From contig NZ_FOWD01000006.1 in the NCBI RefSeq assembly GCF_900115365.1, positions 62,001 through 126,000 of the forward strand: a stretch of 64,000 nt of DNA, given 5' to 3'. A model generated the notes under the pieces. It was given only the letters and a program-made list of their open reading frames with translations, had not been told where the DNA came from and made no database searches. Positions 35,819-44,633 of this stretch are shown piece after piece (the first letter of the stretch is position 1; each line of letters starts with the position of its first letter). Origin of the DNA: Anaerocolumna aminovalerica (lineage in GTDB: Bacteria > Bacillota > Clostridia > Lachnospirales > Lachnospiraceae). A program made the translations under genes and the position numbers.

Positions 35819-36817
35819 TCATCTTTCAATTAATTCATCTTTTTGAAAATCTTTTTTTGCTTTTCTGCCAAGTACTCTAAACCACTCCATAGGAGATATA
35901 CCATTTCCTGGTCTCTTGGTTGTTATATTCTCTTCTGTAAAAATATCGCCCTTTTTTATATCTTTTTTTGCCACAATACTTTTTCGCGCAACTGCTATAT
36001 TTTTCTTTTCAGATTCGGAAGGGTGCTTTTCTCCATTACCCAAAGCTGTTTCAATATTTCTTATAGCCTTTACCATTTCTTTCAATTCATCAGGCTCCAG
36101 ACTTGCCTTATGATCCGGTCCCGGCATATTCTTGTCTAATGTAAAATGTTTCTCTATTACCACCGCCCCCAGTGCCACTGCTGCCACAGGAACTTCAAAT
36201 CCCTGTGTATGATCGGAATATCCGACCTTTACGTGGAATTTCTTTTCTAATGTCTTCATAGCATTCAGATTCACATCTTTAAAAGGGGTAGGGTATTCTG
36301 TATTACAATGTAATACAGTGATATCCTCTCTATTATAGTCGCCAAATATGTTCAGTGCCTCCTCTATCTCCTGCAGAGTACACATTCCGGTAGATAAAAT
36401 AATAGGTTTTTTGGTTTTTGCAATCTTTAACAAGTATGGCAGATTTGTAATCTCTCCAGAAGGAATCTTCCAGAAAGGCATATTCAATGAATTCAGAAAA
36501 TCTACACTTTCCTCATCAAATGGAGTGGAGATAAAATCAATATTTAATTCTGCTGCATATTCCTTTAGTAAACAAAACTCCCGAAAAGAAAGTTCTAATT
36601 TCTTAAGCATATCTTGCTGGGATTCTTTATTATCCGTTGACTTCATTTGATAGTCTGCTTTTTTTGCATTGGATGAAACAAGATTACCTGCTTTAAAGGT
36701 CTGAAATTTTACCGCGTCTACTCCGGCTTTTTTCCCCTCCAGTATCATCATTTTTGCCAGTTCAAAATCTCCATTATGATTGACACCGGCTTCTGCAATA
36801 ATATATGTTCTTCCCAT
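35819..36817 (-). CDS. legI: N,N'-diacetyllegionaminate synthase (NeuB family)
   Basis: The 332-residue enzyme condenses phosphoenolpyruvate with the six-carbon sugar to form the nonulosonic acid. The TIM-barrel part has IIAEAGVNHNGDFELA, VKFQTFKAGNLVS and STGMCTLQEIEEA. The C-terminal antifreeze-like SAF domain (about 275-332) includes ARKSIVAKKDIKKGD. The start lies in a 17-nt stretch, GAATTGAGGTTAATATG, that is identical at flgL. The upstream legH stop is only 13 nt away. Confidence 0.92.
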   Translation of the reverse strand: MGRTYIIAEAGVNHNGDFELAKMMILEGKKAGVDAVKFQTFKAGNLVSSNAKKADYQMKSTDNKESQQDMLKKLELSFREFCLLKEYAAELNIDFISTPFDEESVDFLNSLNMPFWKIPSGEITNLPYLLKIAKTKKPIILSTGMCTLQEIEEALNIFGDYNREDITVLHCNTEYPTPFKDVNLNAMKTLEKKFHVKVGYSDHTQGFEVPVAAVALGAVVIEKHFTLDKNMPGPDHKASLEPDELKEMVKAIRNIETALGNGEKHPSESEKKNIAVARKSIVAKKDIKKGDIFTEENITTKRPGNGISPMEWFRVLGRKAKKDFQKDELIER

Positions 36818-36854
36818 ATTAACCTCAATTCTAGCGCTTTAGCATCTCTTTACA
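36818..36854 (-). repeat. Start-adjacent motif, copy C (before legI)
   Basis: The 37 nt before the legI ATG match the flgL copy at 28 positions, with the last 14 nt before the ATG identical. The distal part overlaps the end of legH coding sequence, so only the proximal half can be under leader-type selection. Confidence 0.45.
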
Positions 36855-37508
36855 TGGATTTCCATAGGCCGTTACATAACTTACTATATTCTTTACTACA
36901 ACGCTTCCTGCGCCTATCATAGTCTCTGTTCCAATCTCTATACCTTGTTTTATAATAGTCCCTGCACCAATATGTGATTCATTGCCAACATGAACCTTAC
37001 CGCATACTATACTTCCTGGTGCTACATGGACAAAGTCTCCAATTGTACATTCATGTTCAATTACACTGGCTGTATTAATGATTGCACAGTTACCTATTTT
37101 ACTACCAGCATTGATTACAGCCTTCTTTCCCACAAAAATTCCTTCACCGCAGATAGCATATGAACTAACTATACCTGTTTTGTCTATTATATTTGGTATA
37201 TAAAATCCAAAACTTTTAACTAATTCATATAATTCTTTTCTGATGGTAACATCACCAACACTTCCCACAGTAATAAATGCATGTGTATAACCATCTGCAT
37301 ATAACTTTTTTAAATCATCGTCACTTCCAACAATAGGTATTCCCATAATTGTATACTGATCTGCAATACTGTCAGTCTTTCCCATCATAGTAGGCCTTTT
37401 ATCTACTATTCCAATTTCTTCATAATTATAGGAAGAGAGTAGGCTATCTAATACAGATATACAATGTCCGCCTCCGCCAATTAATAATATTTTTTTAGCT
37501 TCTGACAT
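36831..37508 (-). CDS. legH: NeuD-family sugar O/N-acetyltransferase
   Basis: The 225-residue protein has an N-terminal nucleotide-sugar-binding Rossmann part (ILLIGGGGHCISVLDSL) and a C-terminal left-handed beta-helix of hexapeptide repeats (about 100-210), including IGNCAIINTASVIEHECTIG with the catalytic His. In the legionaminate route LegH acetylates the 4-amino group made by LegC. It overlaps the end of ptmE by 14 nt, so the two are translationally coupled. Confidence 0.85.
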   Translation of the reverse strand: MSEAKKILLIGGGGHCISVLDSLLSSYNYEEIGIVDKRPTMMGKTDSIADQYTIMGIPIVGSDDDLKKLYADGYTHAFITVGSVGDVTIRKELYELVKSFGFYIPNIIDKTGIVSSYAICGEGIFVGKKAVINAGSKIGNCAIINTASVIEHECTIGDFVHVAPGSIVCGKVHVGNESHIGAGTIIKQGIEIGTETMIGAGSVVVKNIVSYVTAYGNPCKEMLKR

Positions 37509-38547
37509 CGCTACCCAACCTTTCTCTCATCTTTTCCAATTCTTCCAACTGTCCCATATCCATCCATGCGTGTTCACTTATAGGATAAATACCAACTTTT
37601 TCACCTTGGTTAATACAATTTTGAATTAAATCTGTTATATGTATAAATGTATCATTGGGTATCAGGTTAAGAAATCTGGGTTCCACTACATAAAATCCAG
37701 TATTAGTTAAGAATGAGAAACCTGGTTTTTCATTTAATTTAACCATTTGGCCGGATTCTGACACTTCTATGGTACCATAGGGAATCGTAACATGTTTCAT
37801 AGCAGACACCACTGTAATAATATTCTTCTCATTCTTATGATAATTCATAATGTCAGAATAATCCTCTTCAATCAAAATATCACAATTTGTTACAAAAAAG
37901 GAATCCTCATACCTTCCCTCCAGAAGTTTAAGCCCTCCGCCAGTACCTAAAAATTGAGTTTCTTCTATAAAATCTACATCTCTTTTATGTTCATTATCTA
38001 TAAAAAAGGACTTTATGAAGTTCTTCTTATAATTCACGATCATATCAAAATGTTTACAACCAAAAACTTCAAAATGATCCATTATCAGTTCAGTAATTGT
38101 TTTTTCACCAATTGGGATTAATGGTTTTGGAAGTATTTGTGTATAGGGATATAGTCTGGTTCCTTTACCTCCTGCCATAATAACAACGGGAACATTCAAA
38201 TCTGCATTTTTAATATTCCTATTATCATATAAGAATCGAATGGATAACAATTTCATTCTCTTATTTACAATAGGCAATGCAGTAATGGAATATTCTTTCA
38301 TAAGCGCTTTAGAATCGATGGTTACATCATTATAGATATATTTAGGCGCATAATTGGCTATATTACGTATAGCACCTTTTAGATCTCCATTTTTTAAAAT
38401 ATATCTTCTAATATCTCCATCCGTTACTACTGCAAGCAATTTTTCATTCTCACAAATGAATGCAATGCCTTTTGCATTTTTATCAATTGCCTTCATCACC
38501 TCTATAACTGAATTATCTTCCGATACAACAAAGTCTTTCAAGTTCAA
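37495..38547 (-). CDS. ptmE: CBS-domain sugar-1-phosphate nucleotidyltransferase, PtmE type
   Basis: The 350-residue protein has two CBS motifs (about 1-110, including LLAVVTDGDIRRYIL) in front of a nucleotidyltransferase domain whose signature is VVIMAGGKGTRLYPYT with PKPLIPIGEK. This domain order is that of PtmE, the glucosamine-1-phosphate guanylyltransferase that feeds the GDP-linked legionaminate pathway in Campylobacter. Other family members use mannose or glucose phosphates, but the surrounding leg genes favour GDP-glucosamine. CBS domains suggest allosteric control by an adenine nucleotide. Confidence 0.82.
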   Translation of the reverse strand: MNLKDFVVSEDNSVIEVMKAIDKNAKGIAFICENEKLLAVVTDGDIRRYILKNGDLKGAIRNIANYAPKYIYNDVTIDSKALMKEYSITALPIVNKRMKLLSIRFLYDNRNIKNADLNVPVVIMAGGKGTRLYPYTQILPKPLIPIGEKTITELIMDHFEVFGCKHFDMIVNYKKNFIKSFFIDNEHKRDVDFIEETQFLGTGGGLKLLEGRYEDSFFVTNCDILIEEDYSDIMNYHKNEKNIITVVSAMKHVTIPYGTIEVSESGQMVKLNEKPGFSFLTNTGFYVVEPRFLNLIPNDTFIHITDLIQNCINQGEKVGIYPISEHAWMDMGQLEELEKMRERLGSDVRS

Positions 38548-38570
38548 TTGTATCCCTCCCGGTGTTTATC

Positions 38571-39713
38571 TTAATTGTTTTTTACAAATTTACTGATTTC
38601 ATTCACTACTACTGCAACCTCATTACCAGTTAAGTTGGTACTGCATGGCAGGTTTAAAACATGATCATAATAATATAATGCCTTTTCAATGTTATATGCT
38701 TGTGCCTCTTTATAAGGTCTTAATGTATGTATTAATCTCCAAATCGGTCTTGTTTGAATGTTCTGATTAGATAGATATTGTAACAAATTATCCCTCTCAT
38801 GAGTCAGATAAGAATAGAACCAGTAATTAGGTCTAATAGTATCGCGAAATTTTAGCAAAGGAATGCCATGGCTTTGATAATCCATATAGTTTGTTTGTTT
38901 TGTAGATATAAATGATTCTAATTGCTCCAATTGAGCTAATCCCAACGCAGCTTGCAGATTTGTCATTCTATAATTATAGCCGATTTCATCATGAAGGAAA
39001 TATAAAGTATCATCTTTTGCCTGGGTAGATAAATATCTGCATCGATTTATATATTCCTTGTTATTAGAAACTATCATTCCGCCGCCTCCGGTAGTAATGA
39101 TTTTGTTTCCATTAAAAGAATATACGCCAATATCCCCAATGGTTCCTGCAAATTTATCCTTATACATACCGGATATATAGTATGTTCCCAATGCTTCTGT
39201 TGCATCTTCAATTACCTTTAGATTATATCTCTGAGCAATTTGCATAATACGCTCCATATCCGCCATATTTCCAAAGATATGAACTACAATAATTGCTTTT
39301 ATTTGCCTGCCTGATTTTTTATTAAATAATATATTCTCTTTAAAATAACATTCCTGTTTACAAAACTCTTCCAACTTATAGGGATCCATGGCTAAACTAT
39401 CATCACAATCCATAAATACAGGTTCTGCCTCAAGATATTTTACCGGATTTACAGCAGCGATAAAGGTAAGTGTTGGAACTATTACTTCATCACCTCTAGA
39501 TATTCCACAAGCTATCAATGCCAGGTGTAAACCGGCTGTACCGCTTTGGCATGCAACCGCCTCCGATGCTCCAACATATTTTGCAATATTATGTTCAAAG
39601 TCTGATATATAAGGACCAGCAGTAGACACCCACTCTGTCTCAACTGCATGGGTTACATAATCCAATTCTTTACCTTTTAGATTTGGAACAGATAATGGTA
39701 TGAAATGTCCCAT
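38571..39713 (-). CDS. legC: LegC-type PLP sugar aminotransferase
   Basis: The 380-residue enzyme is a DegT/DnrJ family aminotransferase. The N-terminal substrate region is IPLSVPNLKGKELDYVTHAV, the PLP Asp is in VIEDATEALG, and the PLP Lys is in YSFNGNKIITTGGGG (about residue 190). LegC adds the amine at C4 of the keto sugar made by LegB. It is 14 nt after legB and 23 nt before ptmE. It is only distantly similar to the VioA-like aminotransferase at the other end of the island. Confidence 0.87.
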   Translation of the reverse strand: MGHFIPLSVPNLKGKELDYVTHAVETEWVSTAGPYISDFEHNIAKYVGASEAVACQSGTAGLHLALIACGISRGDEVIVPTLTFIAAVNPVKYLEAEPVFMDCDDSLAMDPYKLEEFCKQECYFKENILFNKKSGRQIKAIIVVHIFGNMADMERIMQIAQRYNLKVIEDATEALGTYYISGMYKDKFAGTIGDIGVYSFNGNKIITTGGGGMIVSNNKEYINRCRYLSTQAKDDTLYFLHDEIGYNYRMTNLQAALGLAQLEQLESFISTKQTNYMDYQSHGIPLLKFRDTIRPNYWFYSYLTHERDNLLQYLSNQNIQTRPIWRLIHTLRPYKEAQAYNIEKALYYYDHVLNLPCSTNLTGNEVAVVVNEISKFVKNN

Positions 39714-39727
39714 AATTTCTTCCTTTC

Positions 39728-40705
39728 CTATATGTTGTAAATATCTGTTTTGTAAGACTGCATATTATTTTTTATCCATTCAATGGTTTCTTTCATACCA
39801 TCTTCTAGTGTGTATTTCGGGTACCAATTGGTTAATCTCTTGATTTTCTCGTTTGAGCCTAACAAACGATTTACTTCACTTTTCTCCGGTCTAAGTCGGG
39901 CTTCTTCACTAACAATTCTAGCTTTTGGATTAATCTGAGATATGATTTCACTTGCCAGTTCTCCAATTGATATTTCTTGTTGTGTTGCTATATTTATCTC
40001 TTCTCCAATAGTTTTATTTGATTTTGCTATTTCAATAAAACCATTAGCGGTATCTTTCACATAATTAAAGTCTCTGGTTGGAGTAAGGGACCCTAGCTTA
40101 ATTTCCTCTTTACCTGCTAACAATTGGGTTATTATAGTTGGAATAACTGCCCTGGCTGATTGCCTTGGTCCATAGGTATTAAATGGTCTTACTATGGAAA
40201 TTGGCAGATTAAAACTTCGATAAAAACTCTCCGCTAATCTATCTGCCCCTATCTTTGTTGCAGAATAAGGTGATTGCCCTTGAAAAGGATGATGTTCATC
40301 TATGGGGACGTACTTAGCAGTACCATAGACTTCTGAAGTTGATGTTACAAGAATTCTGCTTGTCTCTAGTTTTCTTGCAGCTTGAAGAACATTAAGTGTT
40401 CCCTTTATATTGGTATCAATGTAGGAATCAGGAGAATGATAACTAAATGGAATGGCTATTAGAGCAGCCAAATGGAAAACTTGATCTACTCCCTTCATTG
40501 CCTCATAAACACCGTTTGGATCACGTACATCTCCTGAAAAAATTTCTATTTGATTTAATTTATCCTTTGGTAAGGTGTCTAGCCACCCCCAAGAATTAAA
40601 GGAATTGTAAAAAGTAAATGCTTTTACATTATACCCTTGTTCTAATAGACTTTCTGCTAAATGGCTGCCTATAAAACCATCCGCGCCTGTGACTAATACC
40701 TTCAT
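39728..40705 (-). CDS. legB: NDP-N-acetylglucosamine 4,6-dehydratase, LegB type
   Basis: The 325-residue extended short-chain dehydrogenase starts with the NAD-binding loop VTGADGFIGSHLAESLL and has the catalytic YSATKIGADRL (Tyr-x3-Lys) with Ser/Thr in VTSTSEVYG. LegB removes water from the GDP-linked sugar to make the 4-keto-6-deoxy intermediate. It is the first gene of the pathway block, and the order legB-legC-ptmE-legH-legI-legG-legF matches the reaction order closely. No strong promoter was identified upstream. Confidence 0.87.
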   Translation of the reverse strand: MKVLVTGADGFIGSHLAESLLEQGYNVKAFTFYNSFNSWGWLDTLPKDKLNQIEIFSGDVRDPNGVYEAMKGVDQVFHLAALIAIPFSYHSPDSYIDTNIKGTLNVLQAARKLETSRILVTSTSEVYGTAKYVPIDEHHPFQGQSPYSATKIGADRLAESFYRSFNLPISIVRPFNTYGPRQSARAVIPTIITQLLAGKEEIKLGSLTPTRDFNYVKDTANGFIEIAKSNKTIGEEINIATQQEISIGELASEIISQINPKARIVSEEARLRPEKSEVNRLLGSNEKIKRLTNWYPKYTLEDGMKETIEWIKNNMQSYKTDIYNI

Positions 40706-40847
40706 AAATATTTCAAACCTTTCTTATCTACTATATTGTGTAGTTATTGCTATGATATTATCATTTATCACAGTTCATAGTTTATAAATCATGTTATATA
40801 ATCAACATACTTCTTCACCGCTCTAATCTACCATTATAATTATATAA

Positions 40848-42659
40848 CTATACATTCTCTAATGTTTCTTTCATCAATGGTTTTACAAAATCTATTGCTT
40901 CTATAGTTGCCATATAGATGTCTTTAGAGCTTTCGTAGGTAGCTATAGTATCACTCTTCTCATTGTCTGTAAATTCATACATCTTAGTAAGATGGTTGGT
41001 AGATTTAGCAGAAGTATAATAATCTAAAAGAAGGTATATTGATGAATCTTTAATATATTTATTAATTGATAATAACTTTTTATCATTCTTTCTTGCCATA
41101 TTAGATACTTGATGCTTTCTACTATATTCTTTTATCTGTTTACTGCAAATATCAACTGCATTTTCCAGTTTCCTTTTTAAAACATCTAATTCATTATATT
41201 GCTTCTCTAAATATGTTTTTACTTCGTCTAACTTTGAAGAATCGAAAGTATATTCAAGTGTATCTAATAATTGAATGTCTACTGGTGTAGTACAATATTT
41301 ATTGACTGCATCATTAAGAGACATATTAGTTGTTCCTTTTATCTTAGCACCCTTTTCTTTCGCATCTATTACTTCCAATTCAGGATTTTCTGAGATCCTT
41401 TCCTGAAACCATCGCAAGAAAGTATACCAATCCCATCTGGATTTCACCTGGTTTCCATCCACTCCTTCAACATAAATCTCCTTTGTGGAAGTCTTCTCAG
41501 CTACCCCTCCCGCATGAGTAAAATCTCCATCATATGCAAGATCTTGTCCCACAAGTATAATCTTTTTAAATCCTAACATTATACAAGTAGAAAAAGCAAC
41601 TGTTGCCACAGAATTACCCGTATCTATTGCAACTAGACTTTGTCCTAATTCACTATACATCTTTGCAATATAATAATCAAAAGAAGATATTATTTTTCTT
41701 CCTTTATGACGCTCTAGTACTTCCCAATTAGAATCTAATTTACATATTAAAGGAATTGATACATCCGTTCTGTTTGTGAAATACTCCAAAGGCTTAATTG
41801 GATCTACAGTAACTATAAAATCCGGCTCAATTCCCTGATCTAGTATATAATCTAATATTCTATCTACAACGAATATATAGGATTTTCCTTTTGCTCTTTT
41901 TAAATCCTCTATATTAGATTTTAAGGAAGGTCCCGCTGCAACTACAATAGCTGGTACCTCTGTATTAAGTAATTCAATATAATCTGCCGCTAAATTACTA
42001 TTTTTTATATAACGCAAATTATAAAGAATATTAGTTATATAACGCGTACCAAAGTTTTTCTGTGTATTGATAAGTACCATTTCATGGTTATTTATATCTT
42101 TTATATTCTTCATAAACTTTTGCAAATTTATTTTATATGCCTCATTGTATTTAGGATGGATACACCAGATCTGTGAGGAAATATTTTTAAGATCAAGTAA
42201 TCCTCGAAGCATACTATTCAGTTCTGTTTCATTTAGTTCTTCTATAATAATAATTGCATTCTCTAAAACATCCGTAATATCATAATTTTGTAATATATAA
42301 TAAAAAATCTCCATGCTTGGTTCATATATAACTAGAGTATCCGATTCTTTTTTCTTCTTGATTATCTCTCTAGAAAATATTCCATTGCCTAACCCAAACA
42401 TCAAGATTACTGTATTCATATTCTTTATCTCGTACTGCTCTACCCATTGCCTTGCTTCCCTTTCTGGATAGTAAGTACTATTAAGACAATATTCTTTTTT
42501 ATCTTTTCTAATAATTAAGGCCTTTTTCCCATCTTTTGTATCAGTAGTATATATGTCTTCCAAATCTTTATTATTTAAATCTTCTTTTTTCTGCATCTGT
42601 TCATATAAATATGGTTTATTCTCTCTAATAAGGTTAAGATTCATCTCATAATAGTTCAT
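40848..42659 (-). CDS. maf: Motility accessory factor (Maf) flagellin glycosyltransferase, DUF115
   Basis: The 603-residue protein matches the Maf/MptE-like DUF115 family. The core shows PAIVVAAGPSLKSNIEDLKRAKG, VDRILDYILDQGIEPDF and KIILVGQDLAYDGDFTHAGG, where Maf proteins bind a CMP-nonulosonate. Maf proteins move pseudaminic or legionaminic acid onto Ser/Thr of flagellin in the cytoplasm before export. A helical C-terminal tail (about 470-600) is typical. It lies between hag and the legionaminate genes, so it is the natural last enzyme. It has AGGAG before the start and follows the 104-residue gene. Confidence 0.88.
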   Translation of the reverse strand: MNYYEMNLNLIRENKPYLYEQMQKKEDLNNKDLEDIYTTDTKDGKKALIIRKDKKEYCLNSTYYPEREARQWVEQYEIKNMNTVILMFGLGNGIFSREIIKKKKESDTLVIYEPSMEIFYYILQNYDITDVLENAIIIIEELNETELNSMLRGLLDLKNISSQIWCIHPKYNEAYKINLQKFMKNIKDINNHEMVLINTQKNFGTRYITNILYNLRYIKNSNLAADYIELLNTEVPAIVVAAGPSLKSNIEDLKRAKGKSYIFVVDRILDYILDQGIEPDFIVTVDPIKPLEYFTNRTDVSIPLICKLDSNWEVLERHKGRKIISSFDYYIAKMYSELGQSLVAIDTGNSVATVAFSTCIMLGFKKIILVGQDLAYDGDFTHAGGVAEKTSTKEIYVEGVDGNQVKSRWDWYTFLRWFQERISENPELEVIDAKEKGAKIKGTTNMSLNDAVNKYCTTPVDIQLLDTLEYTFDSSKLDEVKTYLEKQYNELDVLKRKLENAVDICSKQIKEYSRKHQVSNMARKNDKKLLSINKYIKDSSIYLLLDYYTSAKSTNHLTKMYEFTDNEKSDTIATYESSKDIYMATIEAIDFVKPLMKETLENV

Positions 42660-42698
42660 CCTATACTCCTACACATTAAAAATCTATTATTTATCACA

Positions 42699-43013
42699 CT
42701 ATAAAATACTGTCTTGATATTCTATTAATACTTCTTTTAATTCATAGTTCAATATATCTGACAAAAGTATTGTATCTAAATTTTCTAATGCATTCATTGC
42801 ATCTGTCAATATCTGGTTTACTTTAACAATATCTATATTAACATGATTACCTTCTAATTCAAGTTCACTTACTCTATTGGTCATATTATTTAAGAGGTAT
42901 ATAATCCCTTCTAATTCAGTGAATCCCTCTTGATTTTTCTGTTGATAAAATAAATTTGTTGTAACTTCAATCCCATCTATTACATTTTTAATAATTTCTT
43001 TTAATTTTTCCAT
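42699..43013 (-). CDS. Small helical protein between hag and maf
   Basis: The 104-residue product is acidic, all-helical by composition, with no membrane segment and no motif I recognise. It contains YLLNNMTNRVSELELEG and similar heptad-like stretches, so a coiled-coil partner or chaperone role is possible. It starts 19 nt beyond the hag terminator with GGGGCG before the ATG, and maf follows 40 nt later. It probably depends on read-through from hag and may help flagellin glycosylation. Function unknown. Confidence 0.65.
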   Translation of the reverse strand: MEKLKEIIKNVIDGIEVTTNLFYQQKNQEGFTELEGIIYLLNNMTNRVSELELEGNHVNIDIVKVNQILTDAMNALENLDTILLSDILNYELKEVLIEYQDSIL

Positions 43014-43031
43014 GTTTTCGCCCCTTAAATT

Positions 43032-43061
43032 TGAAAAAGGACTGGCTTAACGGCCAGCCCT
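43032..43061 (-). terminator. hag terminator
   Basis: On the minus strand AGGGCTGGC and GCCAGTCCT form a 9-bp stem with a 6-nt loop followed by TTTTTC, 19 nt after the hag stop. Partial read-through would supply the 104-residue gene and maf. Confidence 0.88.
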
Positions 43062-43079
43062 ATTTCTAATATGTTATAA

Positions 43080-43910
43080 TTATTGTAATAATGATAATAC
43101 GCCTTGAGTTGATTGATTAGCTTGTGCAAGCATTGATTGAGCTGCTTGTTGAAGGATATTATCCTTAGAGTATTTAACCATCTCTTTCGCCATATCAACG
43201 TCACGGATACGAGATTCAGCTGCCTGAAGGTTTTCAGAAGTATTATCAGCGTTAGCAATTGTATGCTCTAATCTGTTCTGAAGAGCACCAAGAGTTGATC
43301 TTTGATCAGATACTTTTTTGATAGCAGCATCAACTACTGAAATATTAGCAGTAGCACTAGCATAAGAAGCAACTCCAGTTGCTACGTCTTTAACACCAAG
43401 TGATGAAGCGCGCATGTCACCAATATTGAAACTGATATTTTGACCTTTATTAGCGCCAACTTGAAGGTTAAGTATATTACTTGCGCCAGAAAGTTCACCA
43501 TTCATTAATTTCTTAGTATTGAATTCAGTTTCGTTAGCAATACGGTTAACTTCTGTAGTTAATTGAGTAAGTTCTTTCTGAATAGCATCACGATCTTCAG
43601 AAGCATTAGTATCATTAGAAGCTTGAACTGTTAACTCTCTCATTCTTTGAAGAATTGCATGAGTTTCATTTAAAGCACCTTCAGCTGTCTGAATTAAAGA
43701 GATACCATCTTGAGCATTAACAGATGCTTGATCAAGACCTCTGATTTGTCCTCTCATCTTTTCAGAAATAGAAAGACCAGCAGCGTTATCACCAGCGCGG
43801 TTAATTTTGTAACCGGATGATAATTTTTCAGTAGATTTTCCTAAACGTCCAGTTGTAATACCTAATTGTCTGTTTGTGTTGGCAGCAGCCATATTATGTT
43901 GAATTACCAT
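43080..43910 (-). CDS. hag: Flagellin
   Basis: The product has 276 residues from 43910 (MVIQHNMAAANTNRQLG), set by AGGAGG 9 nt before; a reading from 43946 would lie within the leader. The N-terminal D0/D1 part has KLSSGYKINRAGDNAAGLSI and MRGQIRGLDQAS, and the C-terminal part ends with RIRDVDMAKEMVKYSK and a run to LSLLQ. There is almost no variable middle domain, so this is a short flagellin whose exposed surface may depend on glycans. The gene has a sigma-D promoter, a leader with two CsrA-type sites and its own terminator. Export chaperone FliS, FliW and CsrA are all encoded upstream. Confidence 0.97.
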   Translation of the reverse strand: MVIQHNMAAANTNRQLGITTGRLGKSTEKLSSGYKINRAGDNAAGLSISEKMRGQIRGLDQASVNAQDGISLIQTAEGALNETHAILQRMRELTVQASNDTNASEDRDAIQKELTQLTTEVNRIANETEFNTKKLMNGELSGASNILNLQVGANKGQNISFNIGDMRASSLGVKDVATGVASYASATANISVVDAAIKKVSDQRSTLGALQNRLEHTIANADNTSENLQAAESRIRDVDMAKEMVKYSKDNILQQAAQSMLAQANQSTQGVLSLLQ

Positions 43911-43921
43911 ATGTATATTCC

Positions 43922-43951
43922 TCCTTGAATAAATAGTAGCATCCATGCTAC
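43922..43951 (-). promoter_or_regulatory. Two CsrA-type binding sites in the hag leader
   Basis: On the transcript, GUAGC-AUGGAU-GCUAC (43936-43951) is a small hairpin with AUGGA in its loop, fitting the ANGGA core that CsrA prefers. About 20 nt downstream the ribosome binding site itself reads AAGGAGG (AAGGA at 43922-43926). A hairpin site paired with a Shine-Dalgarno site is how CsrA represses hag in Bacillus subtilis, relieved by FliW. Both fliW and csrA are in this cluster. Confidence 0.7.
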
Positions 43952-44048
43952 ATTAATATTTTATTGAGTAACCAATATCTACCTGTCACTTCTCAGGCCG
44001 TACGCTCCCTCAAAATAAACAGATTAATATTTGCCTTACTTGTCATAT

Positions 44049-44075
44049 ATATCGGTAAATTATTTTAATACTTTA
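44049..44075 (-). promoter_or_regulatory. Sigma-D (sigma-28) promoter of hag
   Basis: TAAA (44072-44075), 15 nt, ACCGATAT (44049-44056) on the minus strand matches the flagellar consensus TAAA-15-GCCGATAA. Transcription would begin near 44042, giving a leader of about 130 nt. Confidence 0.8.
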
Positions 44076-44094
44076 TAGGTTTTTTTAAGTTTTT

Positions 44095-44574
44095 TTATTT
44101 TTTTTTGTCAAGAAAATAAGATTCATCTAATTGCTGGTTCATCATATTCTTATAATAACTAGATGCGGTTTCACTGCTTTTTTTAAAATCTCTTATTTCT
44201 TTCTTTTTATTTGCAAAAAATATTTCAAGACTTTTTTTGTTTTTCAGCTCTAATGTTTGAAGCTTTGCACTTTTTTCTGTCACTTGTTTTATAAGATTTT
44301 GTAATTCAGATATAGCCACTTTGTGATTCAGTTTATTAGATATAATCTCTTCTTTAACATGCTCATATATTTTTTCAAAACCTTCATCTAATTCGTTAAT
44401 TTTTTCAATTATTATTTCTTTGTCTGTTAATGAAGATTCAAAATTATCCATGTCAGGAGGTGTTAATGTGATATATTTTTCTTGCATTTCTGTAATCTGT
44501 ATTAACTTATCAAGTAAAAAATTCTTTTTGAATAGTGTATCTGTTAAAATATGTACATATGTCTTATTGTCCAC
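44095..44574 (-). CDS. FliT-like flagellar protein
   Basis: The 159-residue product begins at a GTG 7 nt after GGAGG. It is helical and rich in Lys/Glu with no membrane segment, as expected for FliT/FlgN-type export chaperones. There is no strict motif. Its place directly after fliS, in the order flaG-fliD-fliS-X, is where fliT sits in other bacteria, and FliT is the FliD chaperone. The C-terminal end (YYKNMMNQQLDESYFLDKK) resembles the tail of clostridial FliT-like proteins. The assignment is from position and composition. Confidence 0.6.
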   Translation of the reverse strand: MDNKTYVHILTDTLFKKNFLLDKLIQITEMQEKYITLTPPDMDNFESSLTDKEIIIEKINELDEGFEKIYEHVKEEIISNKLNHKVAISELQNLIKQVTEKSAKLQTLELKNKKSLEIFFANKKKEIRDFKKSSETASSYYKNMMNQQLDESYFLDKKK

Positions 44575-44633
44575 ATCATAACCTCCCTTTCATTTTTTAA
44601 CTATCGATTTTAATGTGTTTTTAGTGTTATTAC

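Noticed and set aside
28941-43013. The glycosylation island as a recently transferred mobile element
   Set aside because: The island looks AT-richer and has remnants at its edges, but I see no integrase, transposase, att site or tRNA, so transfer cannot be supported.
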